In this document: piece after piece, positions 9,135 through 17,372 of the stretch
How the letters are laid out: every line of letters starts with the position of its first letter
How positions within the stretch are numbered: position 1 is the stretch's first letter
NCBI GenBank assembly: GCA_027623555.1
Contig: JAQBSZ010000003.1
Coordinates: forward strand, 1 to 64,000
Direction: 5' to 3'
DNA: 64,000 bases
Source of the DNA: Pseudomonadota bacterium
Lineage (GTDB): Bacteria; Pseudomonadota; Gammaproteobacteria; Pseudomonadales; Pseudohongiellaceae
Position numbers and translations under genes: made by a program
Notes under the pieces: generated by a model
Seen by the model: the letters and a program-made list of their open reading frames with translations, nothing else
Databases searched by the model: none
What the model was told of the DNA's origin: nothing

Positions 9135-9158
9135 GTATTATTTCCGCTCATCTAATTG

Positions 9159-10616
9159 CTAGAGCACAACCACACGTCTGATTAGCCAAACTATTGCGAC
9201 CGTTGCGATCAGGGTGATGCAGGTGCTCGCGAAATTGTATCGCTCACGATAGCTTTTACTCTCTGACAGGAAATGGCGATTAGTCGCCATGTGCCAACTG
9301 GTGATAAAGGTAGCGACGGTTATCAGGCTCAATGGTATAAGACCCACCAAGGCTGGATCATTTACTGGCGTGAAGCCTGTAAAGTACCAGGGTGCGTCAC
9401 GCTCCTCCATCCAGCCAGCGATGGCAAAGAAAACCATGATAACCCAACTTACTGTGGCCATTATTACCATCATCGGAGAGCGCATCCACAGACTGACATG
9501 TACCGCGGCAATGTAGGCAAACAGGAAGTACACCGCAAAGGAAACCGCAGGGAACTCGTTACCAATGACAATTAGGGCGCTCACCCAACTCAGCACTACA
9601 ACCGGGAGAGCTGCAAGCAGTTTCAAGAAAAACAAATGAGATCGGGAAATCGGGTGACTGTAGGCGATACATTCCAGCCCGTCGCCATCATTCCCTGCAT
9701 AGCTGTTCGCTCCAGCTGCGATGGGCAGAAAGAGCGCCATCACCGACAGCAAGTTTACTGCAATACTATTACGTACTACAAAGGCGCTTGCGCGATTGAG
9801 CGTTTCGATATCCGGACCAAATAACCAGAACAACGACGCAGCCACAAACAGCAACAGAGTTAGAACATTAATCAATCCATTTCGCGCAAACTGGGTCCAC
9901 AGCATTCCACGCAGTGGGGTTCTCACTGCCAATGATCCCCAGGCAGCTTCCGGCACGGCAAAAGTCCACTGCTTCCAGAATAGTAATCCAGGCACTCCAA
10001 AAAATAGCAGGAGATAAACGATGGCCAACACGGTGCCTTGGCTATCAAATTCCAATTCGCCGAAGAAAGCCTGAAAGGCGACCCACAAGAGTAGTTCCAC
10101 AGCAAGCGTAGCGAGAAAGATCGCGAGCTGTTGCTTAAGAAGCCTTGAAAATGCCAGTGCGACAAAAAAAGCTGAATACATGCTAAGGAACAGGTTGCCC
10201 TCTAGCGTACCAATGCTGGGATTGTCCGTGGCAGCCCACGGATCAAGTTCTGTCGGCACAAAGGTATAGTAATAAACCAGGACAAGGGCATAGAGCAGCA
10301 CTAGGAATACACATCCCGCCGCTAATTTCTCCACCAATATTCGTGATCGCGATATGGGCAATCGGAGTAAGAATAGGTGGGTAGTCTTCAATAGTTCATC
10401 TGAGATCACTGCCATACCGGCCATAGCAGCAAACATGACACTGCTGACACTGGCTACGGAAAGTGTGACTACCCAAAATTCATCCCCGGGCGGCCAGTCA
10501 CCGATATTGGGTAGTAATAGCAAAAAGAACAGGTACCAACTCAGCATGATGTACAGAAACCCCCACAATAGTCTGAGGTTTTGGCGAAAGTCTTTATAAA
10601 AAACCATCGGAGTCAT
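9159..10616 (-). CDS. ABC-2 type transporter permease
   Basis: About 485 residues with around twelve hydrophobic segments in two similar halves (for example LWGFLYIMLSWYLFFLLLLP and LLSVMALFLPIAAGA), each half followed by a soluble loop containing SHPISRSHLF or LPISRSRIL. This repeat of ISRS after a membrane segment is typical of ABC-2 permeases paired with YtrB-like ATPases. I chose the ATG at 10616, four bases after the ATPase stop, rather than the upstream frame extension, which overlaps the ATPase gene. It forms the membrane part of the exporter or stress-response transporter with the gene at 10621-11505. The substrate is unknown. Confidence 0.85.
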   Translation of the reverse strand: MTPMVFYKDFRQNLRLLWGFLYIMLSWYLFFLLLLPNIGDWPPGDEFWVVTLSVASVSSVMFAAMAGMAVISDELLKTTHLFLLRLPISRSRILVEKLAAGCVFLVLLYALVLVYYYTFVPTELDPWAATDNPSIGTLEGNLFLSMYSAFFVALAFSRLLKQQLAIFLATLAVELLLWVAFQAFFGELEFDSQGTVLAIVYLLLFFGVPGLLFWKQWTFAVPEAAWGSLAVRTPLRGMLWTQFARNGLINVLTLLLFVAASLFWLFGPDIETLNRASAFVVRNSIAVNLLSVMALFLPIAAGANSYAGNDGDGLECIAYSHPISRSHLFFLKLLAALPVVVLSWVSALIVIGNEFPAVSFAVYFLFAYIAAVHVSLWMRSPMMVIMATVSWVIMVFFAIAGWMEERDAPWYFTGFTPVNDPALVGLIPLSLITVATFITSWHMATNRHFLSESKSYRERYNFASTCITLIATVAIVWLIRRVVVL

Positions 10617-10620
10617 TACT

Positions 10621-11505
10621 TTATGCACCCGTCCGGGCGACGAAGATATCTTCCAGAGACAAATCTTCGACAATGATATGACTTGGATTCAGCGCTTTAA
10701 GTTCGACCATGGTGCGCTCCGCATCGAAGTGTTCGACAGTGGCAACCGCTTCCCTGCCATTGACGCTGGTTTTAATCGACCCGTTGACATGCAAGGACTC
10801 GGGAATGCCGTCCTCGAATACCAGGCGCACCCTCTTCATCTGCCGCTGCAATTGCTCCAGTGGGGCAACCAGGTCGATCTTGCCATCCCGCATGAAGGCG
10901 ACATGGTCAAGCAGACCCGCGAAGTCATTGAGTAGATGAGAGGACAACAGGATTGTCTTGCCGGTCTGCTGATAGCGACTCAAAATCGTTTCGATGAAAT
11001 TACGCCGCGCCGCCGGGTCCAGGCCACTGGCCGGCTCATCCAGCAGCAACATCTCCGGCTCGAATGACAGCGCCATGAGCAAGGCCAATTTGGCCCGCAT
11101 CCCCTTGGATAATTCAGAGACTCTATTGTTCTCATTCAGAGAAAACTCACCGATCAATTGTCGTTGCAAGTCATGGTTCCAATCACTGTGGTAGGCAGCT
11201 ACAAGTGCGATGATTTCTCTTATGCGCATGTATTCATAGAACCCATATTTTTCGGGCACATAGCCGACCCGGGTTTTTATGGCGACCTCATCAGTTACAG
11301 GATCCAGGCCGAGCACGTTTGCGGATCCTTCGGTAGGAAGCAACTGCCCAATTAACATCTGAATCGTCGTGGATTTACCAACCCCATTCTCACCGAGCAG
11401 ACCGAACACCGATCCACGGGGAACCTGTAAATCGAGACCACGCACCGCCCAGTTACTGCCGAATCGATGCCCCAGCTTTGTCGTTTCGATGGCCCAATCT
11501 GTCAT
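10621..11505 (-). CDS. ABC transporter ATP-binding protein (YtrB-like)
   Basis: A 294-residue ATPase. Walker A GENGVGKST is at 38-46, Walker B LLLDEP at 153-158 with D-loop SGLDP, and the switch His in SSHLL. The signature is LSKGM (132-136), replacing the usual LSGGQ, as in the GntR-linked ABC-2 subgroup. The ATG at 11505 overlaps the regulator stop codon by one base (TGATG). The last 60 residues form a small extra domain after DLVAPLEQLQRQMKRV. It acts with the permease 4 bases downstream. Confidence 0.9.
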   Translation of the reverse strand: MTDWAIETTKLGHRFGSNWAVRGLDLQVPRGSVFGLLGENGVGKSTTIQMLIGQLLPTEGSANVLGLDPVTDEVAIKTRVGYVPEKYGFYEYMRIREIIALVAAYHSDWNHDLQRQLIGEFSLNENNRVSELSKGMRAKLALLMALSFEPEMLLLDEPASGLDPAARRNFIETILSRYQQTGKTILLSSHLLNDFAGLLDHVAFMRDGKIDLVAPLEQLQRQMKRVRLVFEDGIPESLHVNGSIKTSVNGREAVATVEHFDAERTMVELKALNPSHIIVEDLSLEDIFVARTGA

Positions 11506-11897
11506 CACCTTGCTCCCTCTTTCTGCATGCGTTTCGCCTCCAATTCAACGAGCTTGATCAACTCCTGTGTAGAGAGTGCCGACAATTCTGCCTCACCAAG
11601 CAACTCCTGGATTTTCTCGACCACCGACTGACGTCGTGCCTCCCGCTCCTGGTCTGCCCCACCTTCGGTAACGAAGAAGCCGGAACCCTGGCGCGCCTGC
11701 ACCAGGCCCTGGTGTTCGAGTTCCAGATAGGCCCGGCTCACGGTGTTGCGATTGACACGGGTATTGACAGCGGTTTCTCTGATTGGAGGCAGTTTGTCTC
11801 CCGCCTGTAAGGCGCCGCGAGCAATCGCCGTGCGCACGACATCGGCGATCTGCAGAAACGCCGGCTTGGAATTATAGAGGTCGATGGAAATTATCAT
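11505..11897 (-). CDS. GntR-family transcriptional regulator, YtrA-like
   Basis: A 130-residue protein: N-terminal winged helix-turn-helix of the GntR type (AIARGALQAGDKLPPIRE, then NRNTVSRAYLELEHQGLV and RQGSGFFV), followed by a short helical tail of about 45 residues instead of a large effector domain. This size and layout is the YtrA subfamily, which normally represses its own ABC transporter operon. It is the first gene of that operon here, and a perfect palindrome lies just upstream (11916-11936). Start ATG 11897. Confidence 0.9.
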   Translation of the reverse strand: MIISIDLYNSKPAFLQIADVVRTAIARGALQAGDKLPPIRETAVNTRVNRNTVSRAYLELEHQGLVQARQGSGFFVTEGGADQEREARRQSVVEKIQELLGEAELSALSTQELIKLVELEAKRMQKEGAR

Positions 11898-11915
11898 TGT
11901 TCTAATTTAACTAAG

Positions 11916-11936
11916 TGTCCTAGTGATACTAGGACA
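11916..11936. promoter_or_regulatory. Predicted operator: 21-bp perfect palindrome upstream of the GntR-ABC operon
   Basis: TGTCCTAGT, then GAT, then ACTAGGACA: the two 9-base arms are exact reverse complements. It lies 18-38 bases before the regulator start codon. YtrA-type GntR regulators bind inverted repeats in their own promoter, so this is the likely autoregulatory site. The arm symmetry is seen directly; binding is inferred. Confidence 0.7.
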
Positions 11937-12084
11937 ATTACTTTCCACCTGTCAAAGTTTTTTTTATTCAATTAACGCCAGCAATATTCGGGTTTGCAGG
12001 CACATTGGCAGGGCAGGGCTCTTGTATTGCCGCCACGGATTCATGATCATGTCGTGAATTTACTCTCTTGCGGCGAGTTTACAG

Positions 12085-13329
12085 ATGAGACCAAGAACAT
12101 CCAGCCACGAGATCGCGAGCCACTCGAGGCGCGAGTTCCTGAGCATCTCTGCACATTTGCTTGCCGGCGGATTCGCGTTGCAACCTTTCACCGCGGCATT
12201 CAGCCAGGCGACTCGAGCAGACCGTAATGTGCGAATCACCGGGATCGAAGTTTTTACGGTCAACGTCACTCAGCGCACGAACTGGATCATCCTGCGTTTA
12301 AATACCAATGTCGGCATTTCCGGCTATGGCGAAGCCTCACTTGGGGGTCGCGCCGAACTGGCGGAACTGCATGAATTCTACGCGATGGTAGATGGGCGGT
12401 CTCCATTCGCCGTTGCCGAGTATCGAGCACAAGGCCGCAGTCGCGCCGCTGCGGGAGGTCGAGAAATCGCCACCGCCTTCAGCGCCATAGAACAGGCATT
12501 ATGGGATCTCAGCGGGAAGATACTGGACGCGCCATTCTATGATTTGGTAGGGGGCAAATTGCGCGACTCGCTAGCCGTCTATGCCAATATCAATCGTGCT
12601 ACCGTCGAGCGAACCCCCGCTGGATTTGCCGAAACGGCGCAGAGAGCCGTAGCCGATGGATTCAATGCAATCAAGGCCGCCCCCTTCGATGGTTTTCCCG
12701 CACTGACCGCGCCGGCCGCTGAGATTGCCCGGGCTAAAGAGCTTGGTATCGCCTGCGTTTATGCCATGCGTGAAGCGGTAGGTGAGGATGTGGCCATCAA
12801 GATCGATGCACACAGCTTCTTCGATGTCGAGTTGGCTATCGAAGTCGCAGGCGAGCTCGAGAGAGCCAGGCTGTCCTGGCTTGAAGAACCTGTCGCTCCG
12901 ACGCAAACTCAAGACACTAAACTAATTCACGATGCCATTTCGCAGACGCTTGCCGGTGGTGAATTCCTGTTTGGCATGGAAGGATTCTGGCCGCTCTGTG
13001 AAAATCGTGCAGTCGATATCATCATGCCGGATGTTAAACACTGTGGCGGCTTGATGGAGGCGACGCACATAGCTGCCATCGCCCAGGCAGTGGATGTGAG
13101 GGTGTCACCGCACAATCCCAGCGGGCCGATTTCAACAGCTGCCTCGGTGGCCTTATGTGCCACCTTGCCCAACTTCGAAATCCTCGAATACCAATGGGGA
13201 GAAGCGGAATGGCGAGGCACCCTGGTTGAGCCCGGTGAAAATATCGAAGGTGGCGCTATTAGCAGCAACGGGCGTCCTGGATTTGGCATTGACTTGAATG
13301 AGCGGGTGCTGGAGGCACACCGCCTGTAA
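12085..13329 (+). CDS. Enolase-superfamily enzyme (mandelate racemase / galactonate dehydratase-like), Tat-exported
   Basis: A 414-residue protein. A Tat-like motif SRREFLS near residue 14 is followed by a hydrophobic stretch ending AAFSQA. The capping domain begins at about residue 50 (ITGIEVFTVNV). The barrel contains Lys of GFNAIKAAPFDG, the metal ligands Asp in VAIKIDAHSF, Glu in WLEEPV and Asp/Lys in MPDVKHCGG, and the catalytic His of VSPHNPSGPIS. These features match acid-sugar dehydratases of the galactonate-dehydratase type. Export by Tat is unusual for this family, which is normally cytoplasmic. The next gene starts on the last base of its stop codon (TAATG), so the two are translationally coupled. 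Precise substrate unknown. Confidence 0.87.
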   Translation: MRPRTSSHEIASHSRREFLSISAHLLAGGFALQPFTAAFSQATRADRNVRITGIEVFTVNVTQRTNWIILRLNTNVGISGYGEASLGGRAELAELHEFYAMVDGRSPFAVAEYRAQGRSRAAAGGREIATAFSAIEQALWDLSGKILDAPFYDLVGGKLRDSLAVYANINRATVERTPAGFAETAQRAVADGFNAIKAAPFDGFPALTAPAAEIARAKELGIACVYAMREAVGEDVAIKIDAHSFFDVELAIEVAGELERARLSWLEEPVAPTQTQDTKLIHDAISQTLAGGEFLFGMEGFWPLCENRAVDIIMPDVKHCGGLMEATHIAAIAQAVDVRVSPHNPSGPISTAASVALCATLPNFEILEYQWGEAEWRGTLVEPGENIEGGAISSNGRPGFGIDLNERVLEAHRL

Positions 13330-14123
13330 TGAGCTCTTCAGCCTCAACTGATTTCCGTTGCGAGGAAAGGCCGGAATGCCTGATCTTCACCCTTACCCGT
13401 CCGCAGCGATTGAATGCAATTACCGCGGAAATATTAAATGGGCTTGAGCAGTGTATCGATGCGCTGGAGAACCAGACCGGCAATCGAGGGCTGATAATTA
13501 CCGGCGCGGGCGAACGTGCCTTCTGTGCCGGAACCGACCTGTTCGAACGTGACAAGCTCAGTGAGGCACAGCGTGCCGCGAAATCTGATCGTGCCAGAGA
13601 CCTGCTGGTCAGGCTGCACCGGGCGCCATTTCTCAGCATTGCCGCACTGAATGGTCTGGCCTACGGTGGCGGCCTGGAATTAGCGATGGCCTGTACCTTC
13701 CGCATGGCGCTGCCCCATGTCGAGTGCTCCCTGCCCGAGGTGAAGATTGGCCTGATACCCGCCTATGCAGGCACCCAGCTTCTGCCTGCCATCGTCGGGC
13801 CGTCACGGGCATTGGACATGATGTTAACGGGCCGCCCGGTAAGTAGCGAAGAGGCTATCAATGCAGGCTTGCTCAATCGCATTGCCACAGCGGATACGCC
13901 ACTGACGGATCAGGCGATCGACTATCTGACCTCGATGACCCAGTACAGCAAGGTAGCCATCAATGCCATTCGTGACTGCGCGGCCGTCGCTGGTAGCCGA
14001 CTCAGCGAACATGGCCTGGCCGTGGAGAAAGATCATGTGGTCAGAGTTGGGAAGAGCGAAGATGCCCGGGAAGGAGTGGCGGCATTTCGTGAGAAACGAA
14101 AACCCACATTTAAACATCGATAG
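13329..14123 (+). CDS. Enoyl-CoA hydratase/isomerase (crotonase) family protein
   Basis: A 264-residue crotonase. The first oxyanion-hole segment is AFCAGTDL, the second is NGLAYGGGLELAMAC, and the acid residue position is in ECSLPEVKIGLIPAYAGTQ (Glu of LPEV; the second hydratase Glu is not obvious). These support hydratase, isomerase or lyase chemistry on an acyl-CoA thioester in the cytoplasm. It overlaps the stop of the enolase-superfamily gene by one base. The pairing of a predicted exported dehydratase with a cytoplasmic crotonase suggests steps of one degradation route, though the link is inferred from coupling only. Confidence 0.88.
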   Translation: MSSSASTDFRCEERPECLIFTLTRPQRLNAITAEILNGLEQCIDALENQTGNRGLIITGAGERAFCAGTDLFERDKLSEAQRAAKSDRARDLLVRLHRAPFLSIAALNGLAYGGGLELAMACTFRMALPHVECSLPEVKIGLIPAYAGTQLLPAIVGPSRALDMMLTGRPVSSEEAINAGLLNRIATADTPLTDQAIDYLTSMTQYSKVAINAIRDCAAVAGSRLSEHGLAVEKDHVVRVGKSEDAREGVAAFREKRKPTFKHR

Positions 14124-14285
14124 TTGGCAGACGTTTGCTGAAATGGACGCAGCGGTCCAGATTGCTCGTGGTGTTCGGGAAGCTGCCAACGCGGGCGGCG
14201 GTGCTCGAACAACTCAGGGATTTCGACTGGCCCCGGGTCGGCAAGTGTGCAAGACTATCCGCAGCTTGTGAAGCTGGAGAAGAAC

Positions 14286-15266
14286 ATGTTCAGACAAGGT
14301 CTACCCGTAGTAGTTGGCGCCGCCCTGGTGCTGGCATTCACATCGAGTAGTGTATTTTCTCAATCGATCAATCAGAACCTCGGCAGCTACCTGACGGAAA
14401 AAACCGCCTGGGGTCATCCCAACCTGCAGGGTGTCTGGGACCGGCGTACCATTACCCCGCTGGAGCGTCCGGCGCGCTTCGCCGACAAGCCCTTCTTAAC
14501 TCCTGAAGAAATTCGTGCCTATGAGCGCGACAGTGCCGCAAGAGGAGACGGCAGACCGCTGGATTCCGGACGTGCGGGCATTTCCGTGCACGACCCTGCC
14601 GACCTGGATTATGGCGTGAATGTTTTACCCGGTGGCCAGACCTCGTTAGTGGTCAGCCCGTCGGACGGACGCATCCCTGCCTATACCGAAGCGGCACAAG
14701 CGCGCGCAGCCAGGGAAGCAAGAGCGCGCGAAGGTCGGGGAGCAGCGGATAGCTGGACTGATCGTTCCCTTACAGAGCGCTGCCTTACCTGGGGCATGCC
14801 GCAAGGCATGTTGCCGCAGGCCTATAACAACAACATACAAATTATTCAGACACCCACCGAAGTCATGATTCTCACGGAAATGGTGCACGATGTACGCATC
14901 ATCCCCATCGATGGCCGCCCCCACCTGCCCGCCGGTGTCACCCAGTGGCATGGTGATTCCCGAGGTCATTGGGAAGGCGAGACCCTGGTAGTGGAGTCGC
15001 AAAACTTTTCCGCAAAGAGCAGTTTCAGGCGCTCGAATGTGAATCTGCATCTAGAAGAACGCTTCACCCGTACTGCAGACGACATGTTGCAATATGGGTT
15101 TAGCGTCACTGACGAAACAACCTGGGATCGTCCCTGGTCAGTTTCATTTCCCATGCTGCGCGGAGATCAGCCCATGTACGAATTTGCCTGCCACGAAGGC
15201 AACTACGGACTGCTCAACATCCTCACAGTCGCCAGAAACCTGGAAAAGCAGGCTGCAAACAATTAA
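14286..15266 (+). CDS. Secreted CHEGN-family protein of unknown function (paralogue 1)
   Basis: A 326-residue protein with a signal peptide (about residues 1-26, ending VFSQS). I chose the ATG at 14286 because GGAG lies 7 bases upstream and the signal peptide starts there. It is one of five paralogues in this window. Shared blocks: NLQGVWDRRTITPLERP near the N-terminus, DGRIPAYTEAA, LTERCLTWG, PQAYNNNIQIIQT, GHWEGETLVVE, and the C-terminal YEFACHEGNYG. I know this family only as hypothetical proteins. The invariant Cys-His-Glu near the C-terminus and several Asp/Glu/His blocks suggest a metal-assisted or hydrolytic function, but that is inference. This copy is the most divergent of the five in its middle region. 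Confidence 0.8.
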   Translation: MFRQGLPVVVGAALVLAFTSSSVFSQSINQNLGSYLTEKTAWGHPNLQGVWDRRTITPLERPARFADKPFLTPEEIRAYERDSAARGDGRPLDSGRAGISVHDPADLDYGVNVLPGGQTSLVVSPSDGRIPAYTEAAQARAAREARAREGRGAADSWTDRSLTERCLTWGMPQGMLPQAYNNNIQIIQTPTEVMILTEMVHDVRIIPIDGRPHLPAGVTQWHGDSRGHWEGETLVVESQNFSAKSSFRRSNVNLHLEERFTRTADDMLQYGFSVTDETTWDRPWSVSFPMLRGDQPMYEFACHEGNYGLLNILTVARNLEKQAANN

Positions 15267-15277
15267 AGGCAACTAAA

Positions 15278-15310
15278 GGTGCCAGTCACCGGTGCCTGAC
15301 ACTTTTTTTT
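15278..15310 (+). terminator. Intrinsic terminator built on a GGTGCC-type palindrome
   Basis: Two 11-base arms (GTGCCAGTCAC and GTGCCTGACAC, 9 of 11 positions paired, two-base centre) are followed by eight T residues. It sits 12 bases after the stop of the CHEGN gene and overlaps the 3' end of the convergent hydrolase gene. The same core palindrome occurs at 61092-61111. Confidence 0.7.
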
Positions 15311-16295
15311 AAGTGAGTAGTTCCAACAACGCCTCCGCCACAGCATCGGGTCGATGGGCAGGCAGGTCGTGCCCGGCGCCGCTGACGATGCGGCGGGCTC
15401 GCAGGTCGCTGAAAGTGGCCTGATCACCGGCTGGATTCGATGAGGGTGGTCCGAATCCGCTGTCGGCGCCTCGCAACACGATGGCTGGCACAGTGATCAC
15501 GGGACGCTCTGCGAGTCTTTTCTCTACTTCGAGAAAGCGTTCCTCTCCCGGTGCATTCACGTGCCGATGTCGGTAGGAATGTATCACCACATCCACAAAG
15601 TCAGGATTGTCGAAAGACGGCGCCGAGCGGTTATAGTCATCGTCGCTGTATTGCCAGGCCGGGGACCAGGTGTCCCACAAATAGCGAATAATGTCATGGC
15701 GATTGTTTTCCAGGCCGGCAATGCCGCGCTCGGTATTGAAGTACCACTGGTACCAGAGCAGCGCCTCAAACCTGGCGGGCCCTGGACGGCCAGCAGTAAT
15801 GGTGTCCTGCACCGAATAACCACCGCAGGCAACCTGGGCCCGAACTCTCTGCGGATGCAGAATCGAGGCGATACAGGCGGCCCGATTCCCCCAGTCGAAA
15901 CCGGCGGTGGCAAACTGATCCAGGCCGAGTGCATCGGCGAAATCGACAAGGTCCTGGGCGATGGCGGCCTGCTCCGCCATGCGCGGTGTCCCAGTATCTT
16001 TGAAGCGCGTCGGCCCGTAGCCTCGCAGATAGGGCACCAGTACGCGAAATCCCTCGTTAACCAAAGGTGCAGGCACACCATCGAAGGAGCGCACGTCATA
16101 GGGGAAGCCATGCAGCAGGATGATTGGGAACCCATCGACTTGACCATGCTCCTCATAACCGATGTCCAGTACATCGGTCCGAACCATCTTGACAGGCGGC
16201 GCAAGCGATTGCGCCGCTGCCAGCTTACTGCCCAGTTCGACGGCTGTGATCGTCACAGCGGCGGCTTTTAATAGTGCTCTTCGGGTAGGCGCCAT
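15309..16295 (-). CDS. Alpha/beta hydrolase, epoxide hydrolase/dehalogenase-like, Tat-exported
   Basis: A 328-residue protein. A Tat-type signal (RRALLKAAAV, residues 5-14) precedes the core. The oxyanion segment is HGFPYD, and the nucleophile elbow is GFDWGNRA with Asp as nucleophile, which is the epoxide hydrolase or haloalkane dehalogenase pattern rather than the Ser of lipases. The C-terminal His is in SGAGHDLPAHRP. I chose ATG 16295, preceded by GGGGAG, because the signal peptide begins there; the longer frame adds 83 unlikely residues. It starts 20 bases after the cyclase gene stop, so the two are probably one operon. Confidence 0.85.
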   Translation of the reverse strand: MAPTRRALLKAAAVTITAVELGSKLAAAQSLAPPVKMVRTDVLDIGYEEHGQVDGFPIILLHGFPYDVRSFDGVPAPLVNEGFRVLVPYLRGYGPTRFKDTGTPRMAEQAAIAQDLVDFADALGLDQFATAGFDWGNRAACIASILHPQRVRAQVACGGYSVQDTITAGRPGPARFEALLWYQWYFNTERGIAGLENNRHDIIRYLWDTWSPAWQYSDDDYNRSAPSFDNPDFVDVVIHSYRHRHVNAPGEERFLEVEKRLAERPVITVPAIVLRGADSGFGPPSSNPAGDQATFSDLRARRIVSGAGHDLPAHRPDAVAEALLELLT

Positions 16296-16315
16296 AGTTA
16301 ACTCCCCAGGCCAGC

Positions 16316-17323
16316 CTAAAAGGTCGCTATTGGATTTACTGGAGAACCCGTGCCACTGGGAATGGGTAACGGGGCGATGATCAGCATGAACTCCCAGCGA
16401 TTGAGTCGTTGTGCTGTTGTGCTCAGGGCATCCAGGTCGGCGCGATCCACCAGGTGTATGCCCAACATGGTCAACGCGAAATCGTGCAGCGCCAGAGTTG
16501 GCAAGTCGCCATCCTGACGCGGAGTGTAGCCCGGTGTTTCCCAACCGAGAATGGCGATGTCCCGTTCTCGCAGCCAGGGTATTACGGTGTTATCAAAACC
16601 TGCAGCTTCTGCCCAGGTATCAAATGGACCCACCGCCTCGCGGCGCGCCCACCTGCCCCAGCGTAAAAACATGGCGTCCCCTGGACCGACCCTTACCCCG
16701 GACATGGCTTCCCAGGCTTCCAGGTCTGCTACGGTTATTCGATAACCCGCGTCAAGAAAGTCCACGCCTTTCAACCTGGGAATATCGTAAAGCACGCCGC
16801 GAGTAACGATGCCGTCTTTCATGGTAAGCACCGCGTTTACGCTCGCTCCTGCCTCCATCGTGACAGTATTCGCCATCTCCACACCGTTCCACATCTTGCC
16901 GTGGAAGAAGCGATGGGCGAAACCGTCGATGTGGGTGGTACCGGCGCCGTGAATACAGCGGTAAGCCACACGATCGCTAGCGCCATTGGGGCCGGCATTA
17001 ATCATCTCCCACTCCACCGGGCAGGGATTGTCGATGCTCTCCTGGGTATCGGCCGTTCTGGAAAGGGAAACCGTGACCCCGCTCTGCACCAGGGCAGCCG
17101 CCTGCTTTCTTTTCTCGGGGGTAATCAGGTTCAAGGTACCGATCTCATCGTCGGGACCCCAGCGTCCCCAGTTGGAGAGTTCTTCGAGCCAACGATCATA
17201 CTGAGCCTGGGAAACAAACGGTGCGGCCTCCTGGGCATAAATGGCTGGTGAAACCGGATTCAGAATCAAGTTCCCTGCAACCAGCAGTAATACTGGGAAA
17301 AAACAGCTTTTGAGTGTTTGCAT
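16316..17323 (-). CDS. Cyclase-family (kynurenine formamidase-like) metal hydrolase, secreted
   Basis: A 335-residue protein with a signal peptide ending AIYAQE. The domain starts SNWGRWGPDDEIGTLNLIT, typical of secreted cyclase-family proteins, and carries the metal-site motif HGAGTTHIDGFAH with a further His (RFFHGKMW). It ends with GSPVNPIATF, matching the family. ATG 17323 has AAGGAG eight bases upstream. Family members hydrolyse N-formyl or cyclic amides or lactones; the substrate here is unknown. A clear paralogue is at 57908-58930, with shared SNWGRWG, DELGTLNLIT-type and GSP-NP motifs. Confidence 0.88.
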   Translation of the reverse strand: MQTLKSCFFPVLLLVAGNLILNPVSPAIYAQEAAPFVSQAQYDRWLEELSNWGRWGPDDEIGTLNLITPEKRKQAAALVQSGVTVSLSRTADTQESIDNPCPVEWEMINAGPNGASDRVAYRCIHGAGTTHIDGFAHRFFHGKMWNGVEMANTVTMEAGASVNAVLTMKDGIVTRGVLYDIPRLKGVDFLDAGYRITVADLEAWEAMSGVRVGPGDAMFLRWGRWARREAVGPFDTWAEAAGFDNTVIPWLRERDIAILGWETPGYTPRQDGDLPTLALHDFALTMLGIHLVDRADLDALSTTAQRLNRWEFMLIIAPLPIPSGTGSPVNPIATF

Positions 17324-17372
17324 AACGGACTCCTTCTTCTTAATTAAGTGGAGACTAGCAACTGCAGAAAAT

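Noticed and set aside
14135..14285. Open plus-strand frames between the crotonase and CHEGN genes
   Set aside because: They start inside the crotonase end, give low-complexity sequence, and do not carry the signal peptide, which begins at 14286.
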